Source of the DNA: Turbatrix aceti
Taxonomy: Eukaryota > Nematoda > Chromadorea > Rhabditida > Panagrolaimidae
Assembly (NCBI GenBank): GCA_963969345.1
Contig: OZ017767.1
Coordinates: 558,001-622,000 of the forward strand
Length of the DNA stretch: 64,000 nt
Direction of reading: 5' to 3'
Below, piece by piece: positions 1 through 9,308 of the stretch. The notes under the pieces were generated by a model. The model had not been told where the DNA came from, searched no databases, and was given only the letters and a program-made list of their open reading frames with translations. The translations under genes and the position numbers were made by a program. How positions within the stretch are numbered: the first letter of the stretch is position 1; every line of letters begins with the position of its first letter.

Positions 1-218
1 ACATACAAACATGTGCACATTTCTTACTGCCCTTAACTCGCCGACAGACTTTGAGCCTAGCAGAGCATTTATAATAATCGCCTTCATCGGCTTCGTCGGA
101 TTCTACAAAGTAAGAAAAGCTCCTCTGCAACAATTTTAAGCACACCTGTATGTTTCCTTACACCCAGAAAAATATTTTTTTAACACAGGTGTTTTGGACA
201 GAGCAACAGTATTATTAG
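1..218 (+). CDS. 3' end of a small membrane-protein gene (partial)
   Basis: Two terminal exons are visible. Bases 1-109 are open in the frame starting at base 2 and end at a GTAAGA donor (110). After a 79-nt intron ending in AACACAG, bases 189-218 encode VFWTEQQYY followed by TAG. The join is phase 0. The visible 45 residues contain one hydrophobic segment (AFIIIAFIGFVGF) close to the C-terminus, which suggests a tail-anchored or last-helix topology. The start lies outside the window and I do not recognise the family. The clean splice pair and the short tail make this more likely a real gene end than chance. Confidence 0.5.
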
Positions 219-1940
219 TATAATCTTGGCTTTACCATGACATGCCCTTTGGCGACACTACCTCACAGAAGACCGTCACTTAAAAGTGCATATAAAAATA
301 GGAATTAGAAAGCATGTACAAATAAAAAATTTAATTCAGCAGGATGCACGTAAATCTGTACAGAAATCATGTCAATCAAGGTAATTTAGAAAATTGGATC
401 AAAAATAATTTTCAATTTAAAAATCCGTAAATTCAAAAGGCAACCGGTATTTGGCAGGTTCGTAAAATTCATTAAGAAAAGAAAACTGTCTTTTTACCTT
501 GAAAGTGCATGCCAAAATTCACAATCATGGCATAAAAAATAGAAATCTATTTACGACATTAACAACAAAAACACCTGTTGTCAAGTTATAGCTAATGTCC
601 ATAAGTTTATATACACGCCAGAAGTTTTCCAATGTTCTCGAATATTGTGCAATAACATGACAGAGATAAGAGCATGGAAAAAATAATAATCCAAAAAAAA
701 ACAAATTTTTTCACATAAATTTTTTTGATGTTTTAAAAAACAATATAAAAAATTGCAAATATGAATTTAACAATGAAATAATTTCCAAAATCTCCAATTT
801 TTCAACACACGCAGTTTTTACGCCAATAAATGTTACAGCTGCCAGATGTTGTTTTCACGAAAAAGCAAAAACAAAAAACGGGAAGTCATTTAGTTCCAAC
901 CGCCATATTTTATCTGTTGGATTGAGTTATTTTTGCAAACCAAAAAATTTTTAAGACTAAAAAATTGTACATTTTTCAACGCTGTAATTTTTTTTTATTT
1001 CAAATCGATCCAGACAATTGCTCGGCTTTCACGTCCTGCAAATTCAAAAAAAACAACACTTTTTTGCACTGTATTGATCTGCATGTCATCAAAAAAATGA
1101 CGTTTCTCGTTGCCGTATTTGATTAAGCAAAAAATGATCTTTCATTTTCTGTACTGATAACTAACAAAAAAACAAAGACCTCCACGGTAAATTTGCACTG
1201 CGGAGGTTCTCTATGTGTCTGTTTGTCTGCACACCTTCCCAGACGACTCGATAAGGCGGCAACCAACGAAGATGCTCATTTTGTTTGATAAACAATTTTT
1301 AGTCACAATTTTTTATTCAGACCAAACTTCAATCAACAGGAACAAAACCTCTGCAAACCCCATGATTTTTTTTATTCATCCGAATTGATTCATCGAAACA
1401 ACCAGAAGCATCATATTTTTTTCCATTCATGAAAAAACCAGGTGATTTACTCCGCCAACAAAACTTGTGTTTGTGGATAATAAAAAAATCAAGTGCCCCT
1501 GTTTTCTGTTAATCCTAAATACAAACGTTTTTAAAAACTTTGTACGCACATAAAACAAAAAAAGTTGTATTGTCTATCCAATGGATTACCACCTCACCTC
1601 CCTCACTCATCCTGCCTTATCTCGTTCTTGCTATGTTCCCTCCACGACTACAACAACGTGTAAACCCCCCATGTGCTTGTTTCGTCCATCACGCACCTGT
1701 GCCTCTGCTTCTTGCCTCGTGGTTCGACCTCAACCTCTGTCTGCGTTTGTTTGTGCTTCCGTCCGCAATCGAAAGTACAATCATCAAAGGCGGAGTAAAA
1801 TAGGCGATTGCGGACGTTTTCCGTACACTTTGTGTCTTTTTAATTGCCCATTGTTCAATTGTTCAATTTTTCGTTTGGTGTTCGGTCAACGATTACAGCT
1901 TGTTTATCGCCGTTAACGAGATCCATTCATTGATCACCAG
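219..1940. other. intergenic, AT-rich; no gene seen
   Basis: The stretch has many poly-A and poly-T runs and only short open frames. The two overlapping plus-strand frames near 1540-1916 have no splice context, no signal peptide and unusual composition, so I treat them as noise. The right end is the promoter region of the TIMP-like gene. Confidence 0.5.
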
Positions 1941-1948
1941 TATAAAAA
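1941..1948 (+). promoter_or_regulatory. TATA box of the TIMP-like gene
   Basis: TATAAAAA lies 67 bases upstream of the TIMP start codon. A start site about 30 bases downstream would give a 5' leader of roughly 35 bases. The position relative to the ATG is the only evidence. Confidence 0.5.
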
Positions 1949-2007
1949 TTAATTTCCTTTTAAAACCCAGATTTGTTTAACAGAATAAACTCATTTCCAT
2001 CCCAACA

Positions 2008-2551
2008 ATGCGAGTAATAACACTCCTGGTTAGTCTTCTGTTCATTCACGTCGCCTGGAGCTGTAAATGTGTGCCACCGACCCAGGGGACCGCTTATTGC
2101 AGATCGCAGTGGAGTATGTCTATTTTTTTATAAATCCAAAGTTAAAAAAAAAAAATTCCAGTCACCCGAGCCAAAGTAAAGTATATCAACCCTTTGTCTT
2201 CGACAATTGAGTACGGTATCACCAATTCAGAAATTTTCAAATCTAATCTGACAATTATGCCGAACAAAGTGTTTACCCCAACTTCGTCAGCAGCCTGCGG
2301 AGTCACAGATCTCAAAATCGGAAACGAGTACCTTTTTGCTGGTTTGTTTTTTTTCATTTCAGCAAATTTTTCATCGTTCTTAACTTTCAGGAACCACAAA
2401 CGATATTACCGGAGCTCTTCAGCTGTCAACCTGTCTCTACATGCCGGCCGAAGACTACCAATCCACAGTGACCCCCCTGCTTTGGTCTCAGGTGCCACAG
2501 GAACTCGTAAACAAACTCAGAACCAAATCATTTCCTCTTTGCCCTATTTGA
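2008..2551 (+). CDS. single-domain TIMP-like metalloproteinase inhibitor (NTR fold)
   Basis: Exons 2008-2113, 2162-2341 and 2391-2551 encode 148 residues. A signal peptide (MRVITLLVSLLFIHVAWS) is followed at once by CKC, the Cys-X-Cys that in TIMPs becomes the mature N-terminus and chelates the metalloproteinase zinc. Next come YCRSQWITRAKV and, later, CGVTDLKIGNEYLFAG, both close to the TIMP N-terminal pattern. The protein stops after the N-terminal NTR domain, as in other nematode TIMPs; vertebrate TIMPs add a second disulfide domain. Expected role: secreted inhibitor of matrix metalloproteinases or ADAMs. An AATAAA signal lies at 2602-2607. The family call rests on CXC plus the ITRAKV and CG..L..G blocks. 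Target specificity cannot be read from sequence. Confidence 0.85.
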
Positions 2552-2607
2552 CACCCCTGGCCACAATTTCAGAGTTCTGTCCTGTAAAAATCAATATCCA
2601 AAATAAA

Positions 2608-3657
2608 CTGTATGTATACACAAAATAGACGGTAAATACTCGATTTCACTACTAATATTTTTTCTGTTCCGTTCAACATGAAAAAAAACACGCGGAAGCA
2701 AAAGAACAAAGGAATAAATACATACTTATACTTTTTGCACATCATTTGATTTTTTTTGCTATGAGATACACTTTTCGAAAGGGTAAGGACCTGCTGAGCT
2801 TATTTATGCTCGGCTGGGGACCAATCATCTCCCATGTCATTTCATGTCATGTCTGAGGAACAATTTTTGAGTTAAAGACATTTATCAAAATTTTGTTGTT
2901 TAAATGTACTGACTGTTGACATCTCAAAAAATAGTGTTGAGGGTGATTTAATTTTTTTGGTCCTCTGCTATACTTTTTTAGCTGCGTCATGCAACGACAA
3001 TCGTCTGGTACTGTTCTTCAGAGACGAGTTTTCGATGTTTTCAATTCATGTGTATGGGAACGCAGCGAGTGTTGTGTTCCAAAAAACGCTGTAATTTTGA
3101 CTTTGGCAAACAGGTAAAATTCTGTGTGAAAAAGGTACATTTTTGACAAAAACCTTTACTTTGAAAAATACGAGATTTAAAAATAGATTCAAAAACAATT
3201 TTTTTTTCTTTTTTGAAAATTATTGACCGTTTCTCACTTAATTTTTTTTACACTTCCGAATCAATTATAAAAAGCAAATAGGTTTTAATATTAAAAAAAA
3301 TCACTTAGTTTTTTCTTTTTTTTAAGTATACGATAGCAGAATAAAAAATTTCATTTGCATAAAATTTACTTATCTTTGTTTTTTAACGAACGCGACTACT
3401 TGGCTGGCGCACATATATTTTTTCTCAAAAGCCAGAACTTCTCCAAAGTACCTCGTTTATGGCACAGGTTGCCTGCCCCCTTGCCCGTTCACTCCCCTGG
3501 CTTCTTCATTTCAACAGATGACATTTTTCATTTTACTCCCCTTTTAAAACGTTGAAGAGACCATTTATCTATCCATTTATCCATCAAATAGCCTCACAGT
3601 TGCAATCTCGCTCCCATGCTACTTCAATAAATTACAAAACCAAAAAAACACGACTGA
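2608..3657. other. intergenic; no gene seen
   Basis: AT-rich sequence between the convergent TIMP-like gene (plus) and the ShKT gene (minus). I find no open frame with splice context. The 66-codon frame near 3355-3555 has no supporting features. Confidence 0.45.
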
Positions 3658-4097
3658 CTAATTTTTTGCCCCACAGGGTGGCATAGCCTTTGAGTAGTCA
3701 TAGAGTGAGTCATCGCAGTATCCACATGACTCACGGCACATTCTCATAGCAAATAACGCGTCTTTGCACGAATACTTGCCGATTCCGTTGTTTTTGAAGT
3801 GGTTGCAAAAAGTAGGTGATCGTTGATCTCGGCAAGTTGGGGGTGCTTTGAACAGGCTCTGGGCAGATTCTGGGGATATCTTATCTAAAAACGAAATCCA
3901 TTTTGTTTGTTTTCTTTGATTATAAAAAAACTGATTACGTGTTTCAATAAAATCACGACACTGAAGGCAGCATAGGGTCGTGTGAAAATCGTGGTCTGTT
4001 AGACAACGTTTTTCAAAAAAATCTGGTTGGGATTTTCGAAGTCCGACGCAGGCGAGGTCACCGATGCCGTCGCGGCAGCAGGGGAGCTTGGCGAGGT
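3658..4097 (-). CDS. secreted ShKT-domain protein, 3' part
   Basis: Reading the minus strand from an acceptor (GCAATTTAG) at 4098-4099, the frame stays open to TAG at 3658-3660. The C-terminal half is an ShKT/SXC domain with six cysteines: CRDQRSPTFCNHF, then GKYSCKDALFAMRMCRESCGYC split over the domain end. Upstream is a second cysteine-rich block (LPCCRDGIGDLACVGL ... CCLQCRDF) like those paired with ShKT in nematode secreted proteins. A possible 66-nt in-frame intron (donor after ACAC near 3948, acceptor TTTTTAG before ATAAG) would remove a poorly conserved linker. The first exon, with the expected signal peptide, was not found, so the model is partial. ShKT domains bind channels or act in cuticle and secreted proteins; no specific role is inferred. 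Confidence 0.7.
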
Positions 4098-4831
4098 CTA
4101 AATTGCTTTTTTTAAGATTTAAGATTTTATATTTTAAATGAAAAAATTTACTGTATCGACATTAAAAACAAATTATTTTCAACAAATTACGTTCTAAGAA
4201 TTTTTTAAGGATCAATCTATAGCGTAGCAAAATTTTCGGACAACCGGCCTGCTAAATATTAAAAAATAGATTTCTATAGCCCAGCGAAATTCATCAAATC
4301 CCCTATCAAATGATACAAAAAATTAAAAACCATGATTTATCCCATTTTTTGAACGCAACATGCTTTGTACACATTCGTCTTTCCTCTTCCGCTCCCAAGT
4401 CTCCCAAGCATGCTGAGTTCCTTGCCAAAGCGTTCGATCTAAAATATAGGGTACAACCAAATTACGTTGCAATTTGTCAGGAAATTGTCTGTTTGCCAAC
4501 TTCGAGGTCACAAAGATTGTTTTCACTCCGCTGCTTGTCCTTCAGGTTTAAATATGTATTTTTATACCGAATGTAAAGCGAACACCGTTTTTTGGCACAA
4601 TACCATTACATTTTGAGTCCAAAAAATTTCTCTCCTTCGAGCAGGTTTGAAACTTTCGAAAACAATGTTGTTTTTTGGTTAACACTTTTTTGGCACACGT
4701 TCCCCAAATTTTCAACAACTTTAATTAAAAATCTGTAATTCAAACGTTTTCCTTTCTTTCCATTTTCACATCAGCAGCAGCAGCCATCAAGTTTTGTTCT
4801 GCAGGAAAACACAAAAATTATTAATCGTGTG

Positions 4832-5140
4832 CAAGTGCCGAGTGGTGTGTGGCGCGTCTACAAGGAAATCAAGGTCGAGGTTCGATCCCGCTTGGGCGCA
4901 GCGGTCTTCTACAACTCATTCTCATTCGTCATCAACCACACCAAAAACACGTCCCGTCCCCTGTAAGAGCTGCGAACTCAGGGTGCACGTATCGCAAAGA
5001 CATCCGTTCCGGATGGGCCCCTCTACGTACGAGACGCCATCATCATCTTCATCACCTTCTGACTGTTCATTGTAGTGTTGTATGTATGATATGGTGCGTA
5101 CGAGTTAGAGAATAAATGAAATGAAATGAAATGAAATGAA
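4832..5140 (+). mobile_element. tRNA-derived SINE with pentanucleotide tail
   Basis: A pol III box A (TGCCGAGTGGTG) begins near 4834 and a perfect box B (GGTTCGATCCC) lies about 45 bases downstream near 4878, giving a tRNA-like head. The box A matches the GCCGAGTGG of tRNA-Ser/Leu. A non-tRNA body follows, ending in a (TGAAA)n tail at about 5112-5140. Head, body and simple-repeat tail define a SINE mobilised by a LINE. Target-site duplications are not clear. Confidence 0.75.
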
Positions 5141-6364
5141 GTGATGATTTTCATCCGTGGTAGGAGTGATTACTTTCATACCGCTTGCCCGCTGCCTGCC
5201 AGCCTGCGTGCAAATACGTTTATTATCATCCCCGATCAGAAATATGACAGACTCGGTAGAAACGCGCAGGTAGATGATCGAGAGTCGTCGGAGGTGTCCC
5301 ACTTTTTTTCTCACTCCCCTCTGCACCCAGTCAGCCCCGCGCAGCAATTCATATCTTTTCACTAGTATTCACTTTTACACTAACTACGCAACAAAAGTCG
5401 ATCGTCATCATCATCATCAGCAACCACAAAACCGCCGCCACCGCTGCTGCTGTTGGCTGCCACCAAAGATGGACGACGAGGATGACAGACACATGAATGG
5501 AAATTTCAATTGTTCTTCTTCTCAGATAGATTCAATTGCACGGGCGCAGGCCTTTGCATGTGAAAATATATTTATATATTTACTTATGCATTTGTTTATA
5601 ATATTTTGCACTTACACTGTTTTTGTAAAAAAAATATAACTGCTTTTTTTTGCAATTTTTAGTTATGCTCTGATACATTTTTTTGGCGGCAGGGTTGTTT
5701 GTGGTAATTTTTGGCAGCAGGGTTGTTTGCGAATATTTGGTGGGGTTGACTTCTAGAGAATATGAAGCTCGTTTATGCCCCTTTACCCTCTGCAGGTAAA
5801 AAATAAGTGCAAAAAAATAATTTTTTTGTAATTTTTGAAGAAAATCAGATAAGTTTTTGTTATAATTTTTTACATTTGAACCGTAATATGTAAAAACTAC
5901 AAAGAAACATACAAAAAAGTTTGTAATTTTTTTGTAGTTTTTTTTATTTCCCTTCTGACAGAAGATTTCTCACATTCGATCTGCTTCTCACACTTTTTTC
6001 TTTTCAGATTTTTTTTCAGACAACAAAATTTTCGAACTACAACTGTTTTTAATTTCCAACGTGCCAACTTTCATGTTAAAAAAAATTAACTATCTCTCAT
6101 TTCATAAAAATTCTTAAGAGACAAATTTAAAAAAAGCATCAAGTACCAGAATTTTAGTTTTTTTAAAACTTCCGTACATCTTCATTTTTAACGACTCTGC
6201 AGCTTCTATGCAGCCTATCGCCATTAAATCATGTTAATCACCCCATGTGGCCCATCATCCACCTGTTGCGCTTGCTGACAGACATTTCTTACCAGTTATT
6301 TTTTAATCGATGTGTCAACGAACGCGCTTCCGTTAAACTGCACTGCTAATTTCTATATTTTCAG
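5141..6364. promoter_or_regulatory. upstream region of the RhoU-like gene; possible 5' exon
   Basis: The stretch holds GC-rich sequence with CAT/CAG runs at 5400-5468 and an ATG at 5469 opening a 57-codon frame (MDDEDDRHMNGN...). It could be the leader exon of the GTPase gene, but no donor joins it in frame to the downstream start. A TTTTCAG acceptor at 6359-6364 precedes the RhoU-like first coding exon, so either an upstream leader exon or a trans-spliced leader is expected. The region from 5640 to 6240 is AT-rich with nothing recognisable. Confidence 0.35.
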
Positions 6365-6451
6365 ATCACCTTGAAAATATATATTATTCCCCTAGGCTTC
6401 CATTCCAACCAACAACCGAGACCCCCGCCACCTTTTTCATTCTTCTGCAGC

Positions 6452-8774
6452 ATGAACAAATCTTCAATGAAATGCGTATTTGTCGGCGATTCTGGCATAG
6501 GAAAAACATCTCTTATCGTTGCGTATACAACAAATGGCTTCTGTGAGAGATACAATCCCACGACCTTTGACAATTATTCAGGTTAGAATATTCTCAATTT
6601 TTTTATCACAAAATGTTTTTTAGTGAGCGTAACAGTTGATAACAAGCCGTTTAAAATCGAGATTTGTGATACGGCTGGTCGGGTCAGTTTTTTTCAAAGA
6701 AAAATACCTACTTGTAACGGTAGAGTTATTTTCAGCCTTTGGTAGAGGAATTTTTTTGCTTGTTCTGAAAAAAATAAAGAATAAGGTCAATAGAAAAATT
6801 TGATTGTTGACGTTTATTCATTTCATGGATACGGATGAATGACATAATTGCAATTTTCAGATATGATCAGGGATGAGATGTTTAACGTTTATTTTTTTAA
6901 TTCCAAACATTTTTTACGGTTGTGTGTATAACAAACATGGGATTTCGAAAATCAATTTGAGTATGTTTTAAAATATTTGCAATTTTTTAATAGTTACTGT
7001 TTTCGACAGAATCTTTTTTTGGTTTCAGAAAAAGTATAAATTGTTGTTGAAAAAAATTTTTTTTTGTTTTTTAACATTTTTTGTTTTATGAAGACAAAAA
7101 ACTTACGAATTTTTATGCGAAGTCGTACCTTCAATTGCGACTATTGCCAAAGCCAAAAAAAGTCCAACAGAACGCCACATATCCAGTGATGACTATTCCA
7201 GTTAAAAGTAGATTGAGCAACCAGAGACTGATGGATTCAAAATAGGAGGTACTGCTTCTGCTTGACCTACCACCGGGTGGTCATAAAAGTCCAGAAAAAA
7301 TTATTTATAAGTTTCATTGTTTTTGTCCCGATCGCATTTCACTCCTCTTCGGGCTCCCTTTTTCCTCCCAGATTGGAGAGAGCTAAGTCAATAGTCATTC
7401 ATCATCAGGGAACCACCAAGGTCGAGGGGGGTCAAAACTGGATTAGTCAAGCGATACCCATTTTTATTTTTCGCGTTCAAATAAAAATAAGCCCTTGAAT
7501 GAATTATCAAAATGAATTTTAGAGTGAATTTGACTCAATCCGTCTTCTCAGCTACAATGAAACCAATGTTTTTGTGCTATGCTTCAGCGTCATGTCCCAG
7601 GACTCCCTGCAAAGTGTGGTCGCCAAATGGCTTCCAGAAGTCAAGAGTGCTGCTCCCAATGTTCCAAGTTGGTTTTTTTGTAAAAACAATTTTTTCCGAT
7701 GCTGATTACTCAGCAAGCCTGCTTGAGCAGCCTGGCACGTTTTCGATTTTTTGCCTTTAATAAATCTTCTCGAGAATATCAAACATTAATTTATTACACT
7801 AGTTTTTCTTAACAATAGGATTTTTGCCGACTTTGTTGGGTGCTTTGGACGGCCCTCCTTTTCCTTTTTTCGGAGCAACTGGCAACATTCCCAGACTCTT
7901 GAGATCGGGATCGTCTTCGCCGAGTCCAATAACGTTCAGATGCTTGCTGGGTGGTCCAACTACGGCGCTCTAAAACTCAAATACATATTTTTTGTTGTTT
8001 TGCCAAAAAAAGGATTCGACTCGAAAGAACTTACAGGCTCGGCCGCGGCGGGTTCAACTGCTTTTCTTTTGCACATCAATAAAACGTAAAATGCAACAGT
8101 TAACGAGATCAGGCTACTGAATACCACACAGCCAACGTCATGGTTGTGAGGATGCGACCACGCAGACGATAGGAGTATTGTAATCATGATTAGCGCCAAT
8201 GAAGACGGTGACTACCAAATGACTACGTGGCAACTGATTTTTTCTTTTGGCTTGTGGAAAATTTTTGCATGAAAAAGTGGACGTTGTCATACTAATTTTT
8301 GTTGCTGGTATTTTTTCATTGGAGTCTGACCCAGAAGTTGACTAATTAATTTTATTTAAACTGAATTTTTTTTTTCAAATTTAAAAAAAAATGTTTTTTT
8401 TTAAATTTTTCTCTAAAGCATTTGTTATTAAAAAAATAATTACAGTAATCCTCGTCGGCACTCAATGCGACCAACGACACAACATCAAGCGAATCCTCGA
8501 ACTCCGAAAACGCGGCGCGAAGCCCGCAGACATGAAAGTTGCCAAGAAATTCGCTTCCCAGCAGGGCATCGAACTCGTCGAGTGCTCAGCACTCACGCAG
8601 GAAAACCTCAAAGATGTCTTTGATCTGGCGATCCTCAACGGCCTCCCTCCCCGTCGGCCCTCCCGTCCTCTCCCCCCTCCGCCCACCGAAAAGACCTCTC
8701 GATCAAATCACTCGACGTTCAAGATGTCATCATTTCGAAAAATTGTCAACTCTGTAGCTCGCCGACTTAGCTAG
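6452..8774 (+). CDS. chw-1-like: RhoU/RhoV (Wrch/Chp)-type small GTPase with altered catalytic residues
   Basis: Exons 6452-6581, 6624-6682, 7523-7667 and 8446-8774 encode 220 residues. Rho signatures run in order: P-loop GDSGIGKTS, switch [11 protein letters not shown], switch II DTAGRSEFD, GTQCDQR (G4) and ECSALTQ (G5). AYTTNGF, LCFSV, IILVGTQ and ECSALTQ.NLK.VFD are diagnostic of RhoU/RhoV rather than Rac or Cdc42. Two substitutions stand out. The residue equivalent to Rac Gly12 is Ser and the one equivalent to Gln61 is Arg; both positions control GTP hydrolysis. There is no CAAX box or C-terminal cysteine. The tail is proline-rich (RPLPPPP, a possible SH3 ligand) and ends in a basic stretch, so membrane attachment may be lipid-independent. 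In the family these GTPases act on cytoskeleton and polarity. Intron 3 contains an opposite-strand gene. Confidence 0.88.
7131..7280 (-). CDS. possible terminal exon with a membrane segment, in RhoU-like intron 2
   Basis: The minus strand is open for about 50 codons and ends at TGA (7131-7133). The translation holds one strong hydrophobic stretch ([19 protein letters not shown]) near the C-terminus, and a possible acceptor (GGTGGTAG) lies at 7267. Codon composition looks more coding-like than the surrounding intron. I could not find upstream exons, so this may be the end of a second nested gene, a pseudogene or chance. Confidence 0.25.
   Translation of the reverse strand, partial: PPGGRSSRSSTSYFESISLWLLNLLLTGIVITGYVAFCWTFFGFGNSRN
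7799..8199 (-). CDS. small single-pass membrane protein nested in RhoU-like intron 3
   Basis: Exon 1 (8035-8199) and exon 2 (7799-7969) join in phase 0 across a 65-nt intron with GTAAGT donor and TTTTAG acceptor, giving 111 residues. The N-terminus is a hydrophobic leader ([15 protein letters not shown]), then a short His-rich ectodomain (HPHNHDVG), a transmembrane segment ([19 protein letters not shown]), a basic stop-transfer KRK and a cytosolic tail rich in Lys, Gly and Pro. The whole gene lies inside intron 3 of the RhoU-like gene on the other strand. I do not recognise the family. The correct topology signals, consensus splice sites and in-frame join support a real gene. Confidence 0.65.
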
Positions 8775-9308
8775 CCAAAATTTATACGGCACAAAAAAAC
8801 CGGAGAAACTGCGTGAGATACTCCCGGCGAGCAAATTTTGAAACAAAATGAGAAAAATATTTATGTATGTCAAAATGATTGATAATGCCGATCTCGTCGT
8901 TTTTAAAATATTTTATAATATGGAATTGTTTTTTTTTTGGATTTAGACATGCAAACCGGATGTAGAATGTGTATTTGATGGAAAAGAAATGCCATAAAGT
9001 TTGAAATTGTGTGTTGGAATAAAAAAACAGACATTTAAAAACACGAATTTACTGATAACATAGTTTAAAAAAGTTACAATTTAAAATAAAATCGAAATAC
9101 TGTACTTCATCAAAAATTACGGCAGTAACAAAAAACAGGGGCGAGTCTGTGCGCAAAGTGTTCCCTGTAATCAGCTGCGTTTTCTTCCAACATTTGATTT
9201 ACGCCTGCAGTCAGGATTTTTCATCACACATTTACTTGCCATTCTACGAGATATCTATTTTCATCTGCCCAAGGCCCAGTCGATCAATGACTTCTGAATC
9301 CATCCCAA
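8775..9308. other. 3' flank of the RhoU-like gene and 5' flank of RMC1
   Basis: AT-rich sequence with candidate AATAAA signals for the GTPase gene near 9020 and 9085, then the upstream region of the RMC1 start codon. No separate gene is seen. Confidence 0.4.

Noticed and set aside
1540..1916. overlapping 87- and 111-codon frames upstream of the TIMP-like gene
   Set aside because: No initiation or splice context, and translations are compositionally odd (runs of Thr, Cys, Pro). Most likely promoter-region sequence.
5469..5639. ATG at 5469 as the true start of the RhoU-like protein
   Set aside because: No donor joins this frame to the open frame before 6452. Kept only as a possible leader exon.
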